A program made the translations under genes and the position numbers. This document shows positions 60,778-64,000 of a stretch of 64,000 bases of DNA, in pieces (the first letter of the stretch is position 1; the number at the start of each line of letters is the position of its first letter). The stretch covers positions 59,609 to 123,608 of the forward strand of contig DLHS01000008.1 in NCBI GenBank assembly GCA_002483345.1, read 5' to 3'. This stretch comes from Bacteroidetes bacterium UBA7662 (GTDB lineage: Bacteria; Bacteroidota; Bacteroidia; UBA7662). The notes beneath the pieces were generated by a model. The model saw only the letters and a program-made list of their open reading frames with translations. It searched no databases and was not told the DNA's origin.

Positions 60778-61323
60778 TCAGGCAGCATGCATGCCGTATT
60801 GTTCACCATAGGTTTTGAGTCGCTTTTTGAGTACCTGACGTGCCAGGTGTATGCGGGTTTTAACGGTGCCTATGGGAATTGCAAAATGGTCCGCAATTTC
60901 CTGGTACTTATAGCCCCGGTAGTTCATCATAAAGGCTTCCCGTAGATCGTGTGGCAACAGACTGATGGCTTTATTCATATCCTGCAAAGCCATGCTTACC
61001 TCTCCGTCGTTGGATTTGGAGAAACTCACACTGTCGATATAAAAGCTGTTATCTGTCTTGTCCAGAAAGGTATTCCGCTTCACCATCCGACGGTAATTAT
61101 TGATGAAGGTATTTTTCATGATGGTGTACAACCATCCCTTGAGATTGGTATCTGCTGTAAACTTCTGATAATTCGCAAATGCCTTGAGATAGGTCTCCTG
61201 AAGCAGATCATTTGCATCCTCCCGATCCTGCGTCAGGTAGAGAGCGTAAGCTTTCAAAGCGCTGCTGTGTTCGTTGACTTTCAGTGTAAAATCGGATGGC
61301 TTCATTTGTTTAACGTTTATCAT
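60778..61323 (-). CDS. RNA polymerase sigma factor, ECF-type
   Basis: A 181-residue sigma-70 family factor with only regions 2 and 4. Region 2 runs from about 20 to 85 (YALYLTQDREDANDLLQETYLKAFANYQKF; LKGWLYTIMKNTFINNYRR) and region 4 from 125 to 172 (LPHDLREAFMMNYRGYKYQEIADHFAIPIGTVKTRIHLARQ), the helix-turn-helix that reads the -35 box. No anti-sigma gene adjoins. It is directly upstream of, and in line with, the carotenoid operon, so control of that operon is a natural guess; the sequence offers no proof. Met7 is an alternative start. Confidence 0.9.
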   Translation of the reverse strand: MINVKQMKPSDFTLKVNEHSSALKAYALYLTQDREDANDLLQETYLKAFANYQKFTADTNLKGWLYTIMKNTFINNYRRMVKRNTFLDKTDNSFYIDSVSFSKSNDGEVSMALQDMNKAISLLPHDLREAFMMNYRGYKYQEIADHFAIPIGTVKTRIHLARQVLKKRLKTYGEQYGMHAA

Positions 61324-61721
61324 TAAATCTTAAACAAGATTACGAACAAATAATCATAATTCCAATTTTTGTTTATTCTTTCGTGAAAATCATTAAACAG
61401 ACTTACGCTTAATGACAGGCCTGTTTCCGGATAAATGAGACTTCCTCACGCTGCCTAAGGGTTTTTCCAGATCATTTCTGTTCCGTGCCATTGTAGAAAG
61501 TTTTTAAAAAAATCCTGCACAAAACCAGCCAGGCAATAGCTTAACCTCCTGCCGGGATTGATTAACACACATACGAAAGGTTCGGATTTCCGGATTGCTG
61601 TGCACGAGTGCCGCCAGGTGCTGCGCTGATGTCGTCCTTTTTGGCATTAGTCTGCAACGCAGACGCACAAAAAGTCTCGCCCTCTCGCCTATCGAAATCT
61701 CAACATCTCCCCGGCAGGCAC
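61324..61721. other. 398-bp non-coding stretch
   Basis: Between the sigma factor start and the rpsA terminator I see no frame that looks like a protein. It has an AT-rich part next to the sigma gene (61330-61400), likely holding its promoter although no clean TAnnTTTG match is present, and a copy of the CTCGCCTATCGAAATCTCAA word at 61684-61703 that recurs inverted beyond rpsA. Confidence 0.6.
61684..61703 (+). repeat. 20-bp repeat flanking rpsA, copy 1
   Basis: CTCGCCTATCGAAATCTCAA. The reverse complement of 63837-63856 matches at 19 of 20 positions, so the two copies lie as inverted repeats on either side of rpsA. Confidence 0.6.
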
Positions 61722-61751
61722 AAAAAAAAGGCCATCCTTTCGGATGACCTT
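61722..61751 (-). terminator. rpsA: Intrinsic terminator after rpsA
   Basis: 10-bp stem with one G-U pair (AAGGCCATCC/GGATGACCTT, loop TTTC) at 61728-61751, followed on the minus strand by an eight-T run. It is 20 bp past the rpsA stop. Confidence 0.88.
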
Positions 61752-61771
61752 TCTTATTCGGAAAGAGAAGC

Positions 61772-63727
61772 TTATGCCTCGTCTTCGTCTTCAGTTTTAG
61801 CTTTTTTGGAAGGTTTCTTGGCTTTGGCATCCATCTTTTTGATGGCTTCTACCTGTGCCAGTTTTTCCGATTCCATGAACTGCTCTTTCAAGCCTGCCAA
61901 CACGTCGAGGTCACCGAGGGTAGAACGATCTTCATCGCCTGCACCTTTTCCGGCTTTCTTCGCGCTGGTTTTTTTGGTATAAGCAGCTACTTCAGCATCT
62001 TCTGCAGCCTTTTCGTTGGCTTTCAGCTCCTGCCAGGTGCGTGTGTGCGAAACCACAATGCGACGGTTCTCTTTGCTGAACTCAATCACTTTGAAATCGG
62101 CTTCTTCTTCACCATGGAGGGCTTTGCCATCAGCTTTCTGAAGTTGCTTTTTAGGAGCAAATCCTTCAACACCATAAGGCAGTTGTACTACTGCACCTTT
62201 TTCTTCCACCGCAGTTACAGTACCCTTGTGGGTAGAACCTTCGAGGAAGATGGTCTCAAACGTCTCCCAAGGATTTTCCTCGAGTTGTTTGTGACCCAGG
62301 CTCAGACGACGGTTGTCGATGTCGATGTCGAGCACAATCACGTCGATTTCTTCATCACGTTTGATGAATTCGGCCGGGTGATTGATTTTTTTAGTCCAGC
62401 TCAGATCACTTACGTGTACCAGACCGTCAACACCTTCACCGAGCTCAACGAAGAGACCGAAGTTGGTGAGATTACGGACGATACCCTTGTGGCGCGAACC
62501 TACAGGGAAACGCTCGGTGATGTTGATCCATGGATCCGGAGAAAGTTGTTTGATACCCAACGACATCTTACGATCGTCGCGGTCAACACTCAATACAACT
62601 GCTTCTACTTCATCGCCGGCTTTCATGAAGTCCTGCGGGTTGCGCAGGTGCTGGCTCCAGCTCATTTCTGAAACGTGGATCAAACCTTCTACGCCTGGCA
62701 TGATTTCAAGGAATGCACCGTAATCGGCTACAGTTACAACACGGCCTTTCACCACGCTGCCCGGCTGAATGTCTTCAGTCATGGCATCCCATGGGTGAGA
62801 GGTGAGTTGTTTCATGCCGAGGCTGATACGCTTCTTCTCGTCGTCGAAGTCAATAACAACCACCTGAATTTTCTGATCCAGTTGCAGGACTTCAGAAGGA
62901 TGGTTGATACGGCCCCAGCTGATGTCGGTGATGTGCAGCAAGCCGTCTACACCGCCGAGGTCTACGAATACACCGAAGTCTGTCATGTTCTTGACAGTAC
63001 CTTCGAGTACCTGACCTTTTTCCATCTTGCTCATGATCTCGATTTTTTGTGCTTCGAGGTCACTTTCGATGAGGATTTTGTGAGATACTACAGCATTACG
63101 CAGGGTCTGGTTGATTTTCACAACTTTGAACTCCATGGTTTTGCCTACATATTGATCGTAATCACGAACCGGCTTCACATCAATTTGTGAACCTGGCAGG
63201 AAGGTCTCGATACCATCGATTTCTACTACCAGACCGCCTTTGGTACGCGATTTCACGCGGCCCTGAATAACGGTGTCGTTTTCGTGGCTGGAAACAATGT
63301 TGTCCCAGGCATTCAGGATACGGGCGGCTTTGCGTGAAAGCACGAGTTGTCCGTTTTTGTCTTCCTGATTGAGGATGAGCACTTCAACTTCGTCGCCGAT
63401 AGCAAGGCCCGGTTTGTCGCGGAATTCTGAAAGCGGCACAAGACCATCAGATTTGAATCCGATGTTCAAAACCACATCCCGATCGGTGATAGCGGCTACA
63501 GTAGCCTTCACCATCTGGTTGGTTTCGATGACGCTCAGGGTACCTGCATAGAGGTCTTCGAGCTTCTTGCGTTCATCTTTCGAATAGCCACCGCCTTTTT
63601 TGCCGGTGCCTTCCCAGTCAAAATCGCCGGGAGTAGGGGTCGTCGACTTGGCTGCAGCAGCTTTCTTAGGGGCTGCTACCTCCGTGGTTTCCGTTGCAAC
63701 TGTTTGTTCCAGTTCTTTTTCTGTCAT
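61772..63727 (-). CDS. rpsA: 30S ribosomal protein S1
   Basis: A 651-residue S1 protein that brings mRNA to the 30S subunit. After an Ala/Thr/Glu-rich N terminus come six S1 domains: about 70-140, 155-225, 240-310 (GTVKNMTDFGVFVDLGGVDGLLHITD), 325-400, 410-485 and 495-570. The C terminus is lysine-, alanine- and glutamate-rich and low-complexity. The two first domains are the diverged, ribosome-binding type. Monocistronic, with a strong promoter and a strong terminator. Bacteroidota lack strong Shine-Dalgarno pairing, so S1 is central to initiation here. Confidence 0.97.
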   Translation of the reverse strand: MTEKELEQTVATETTEVAAPKKAAAAKSTTPTPGDFDWEGTGKKGGGYSKDERKKLEDLYAGTLSVIETNQMVKATVAAITDRDVVLNIGFKSDGLVPLSEFRDKPGLAIGDEVEVLILNQEDKNGQLVLSRKAARILNAWDNIVSSHENDTVIQGRVKSRTKGGLVVEIDGIETFLPGSQIDVKPVRDYDQYVGKTMEFKVVKINQTLRNAVVSHKILIESDLEAQKIEIMSKMEKGQVLEGTVKNMTDFGVFVDLGGVDGLLHITDISWGRINHPSEVLQLDQKIQVVVIDFDDEKKRISLGMKQLTSHPWDAMTEDIQPGSVVKGRVVTVADYGAFLEIMPGVEGLIHVSEMSWSQHLRNPQDFMKAGDEVEAVVLSVDRDDRKMSLGIKQLSPDPWINITERFPVGSRHKGIVRNLTNFGLFVELGEGVDGLVHVSDLSWTKKINHPAEFIKRDEEIDVIVLDIDIDNRRLSLGHKQLEENPWETFETIFLEGSTHKGTVTAVEEKGAVVQLPYGVEGFAPKKQLQKADGKALHGEEEADFKVIEFSKENRRIVVSHTRTWQELKANEKAAEDAEVAAYTKKTSAKKAGKGAGDEDRSTLGDLDVLAGLKEQFMESEKLAQVEAIKKMDAKAKKPSKKAKTEDEDEA

Positions 63728-63767
63728 TAATTTAAATTTCCTTTCCTGCCTTCTAAAAAGGCGAGTG

Positions 63768-63798
63768 CAAAAGTATGAATAACTTTTGCAGCTACAAA
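63768..63798 (-). promoter_or_regulatory. rpsA: Bacteroidota-type promoter for rpsA
   Basis: On the minus strand TTTG (63798-63795), a 19-bp spacer and TACTTTTG (63775-63768): an exact match to the Bacteroidota consensus. The leader to the ATG at 63727 would be about 35 nt. Confidence 0.8.
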
Positions 63799-63836
63799 AT
63801 GGTTTTTAATACAGTAACTCAAAGGCTTAGGAGTCA

Positions 63837-63856
63837 TTGAGATTTCGAGAGGCGAG
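63837..63856 (-). repeat. 20-bp repeat flanking rpsA, copy 2
   Basis: TTGAGATTTCGAGAGGCGAG on the plus strand, inverse of 61684-61703 with one mismatch. Confidence 0.6.
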
Positions 63857-63913
63857 CGTGCGAGAGGTAGGCGGCGAGTTTCTTCACCATGGTGGCTTCA
63901 TCCGGTTGTACAT

Positions 63914-63957
63914 GCTGGTGATGTGCTGATTTCCTGATCTGCTGGTGTGCTGGTGAT
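63914..63957. repeat. GCTGGTG/GTGCTGAT word repeats at the window end
   Basis: GCTGGTGATGTGCTGAT, then CTGATCTGCTGGTGTGCTGG: degenerate direct words of about 8-10 bp. The type is common between Bacteroidota genes. The last 270 bases of the window hold no gene I can support. Confidence 0.5.
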
Positions 63958-64000
63958 AATTTTTTACTGCTGCCCAACCGTTGTCTTGTACTGAAATAGG

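Noticed and set aside
61504..61830. 108-codon minus-strand frame between the sigma factor and rpsA
   Set aside because: It runs through the rpsA terminator and into the rpsA 3' end in another frame, and is low-complexity and basic.
63834..63998. Open minus-strand frame reaching the right window edge, as the 3' end of a gene
   Set aside because: The frame has no stop for 54 codons, but much of it consists of the GCTGGTG-type words and the rpsA-flanking 20-bp repeat, and the translation resembles no family I know.

Overview
The window reads as chromosomal DNA of a gliding or T9SS-bearing member of the Bacteroidota. The evidence is a complete gldK-gldL-gldM-gldN set preceded by a PorP/SprF gene, a second gldE-gldD locus, a BamA-like gene next to DUF4271 and hemD, a 29-codon bS22/COX24-type ribosomal gene, and Bacteroidota-type promoters (TTG/TTTG, 19 bp, TAnnTTTG) before tRNA-Leu and rpsA. 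Gene content (kynurenine catabolism, carotenoid glycoside genes, PAS-rich kinases) would suit the Saprospiria/Chitinophagia side of the phylum, but the class cannot be fixed from the sequence alone.

Layout. 1-6.4 kb: the end of a membrane protein gene, a methyltransferase, and a minus-strand two-component cluster (PAS/GAF kinase, Rcp-like response regulator, hybrid kinase). 6.5-11.9 kb: tRNA-Leu, aconitase, a solo MacB-type permease, tRNA-Cys, a small lipoprotein and a DoxX/MauE-thioredoxin protein. 12.0-18.7 kb: a kynurenine block, with haaO, ACMSD, a GxxExxY gene bracketed by inverted repeats, kynU, tag, kmo and a small membrane protein on the plus strand, then a kynB-like cyclase converging on the minus strand behind hemW and a VWA protein. 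21.0-30.1 kb: the minus-strand T9SS/gliding block (BamA-like, DUF4271, hemD, porP/sprF, gldK, gldL, gldM, gldN). 30.2-36.7 kb: a MoxR ATPase, a RecB/AddA-like helicase-nuclease and a phosphohexomutase. 36.8-45.3 kb: an LRR protein, then purH and the elongasome operon mreB-mreC-mreD-mrdA-rodA plus a 52-codon gene. 45.3-50.9 kb: minus-strand mutY-ssb-gldE-gldD-recG. 51.0-53.9 kb: HU, a TPR protein, bS22-like, RNase E/G. 53.9-61.3 kb: a minus-strand carotenoid operon (crtI, crtB, hypothetical, crtD, acyltransferase, glycosyltransferase, cruF-like) behind an RNA polymerase sigma factor gene with its own terminator. 61.8-63.7 kb: rpsA.

How the genes work together. Kmo, KynU, HaaO and ACMSD form consecutive steps from kynurenine to aminomuconate semialdehyde, with the cyclase-family protein a candidate for the preceding formamidase step; the first enzyme (tryptophan dioxygenase) is not here. 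The carotenoid genes predict synthesis, desaturation, hydration, glycosylation and acylation, suggesting a carotenoid glycoside ester; no cyclase lies in the window. The two gld loci supply the motor, the ring and accessory lipoproteins for type IX secretion and gliding.

The most unusual structure is the GxxExxY gene (PD-(D/E)XK-like motifs) enclosed by a 40-bp imperfect inverted repeat within the kynurenine operon. Its right repeat contains the gene's own stop codon and ends 4 bp before the kynU start. Related degenerate tracts lie about 1.2 kb upstream, before the ACMSD gene.
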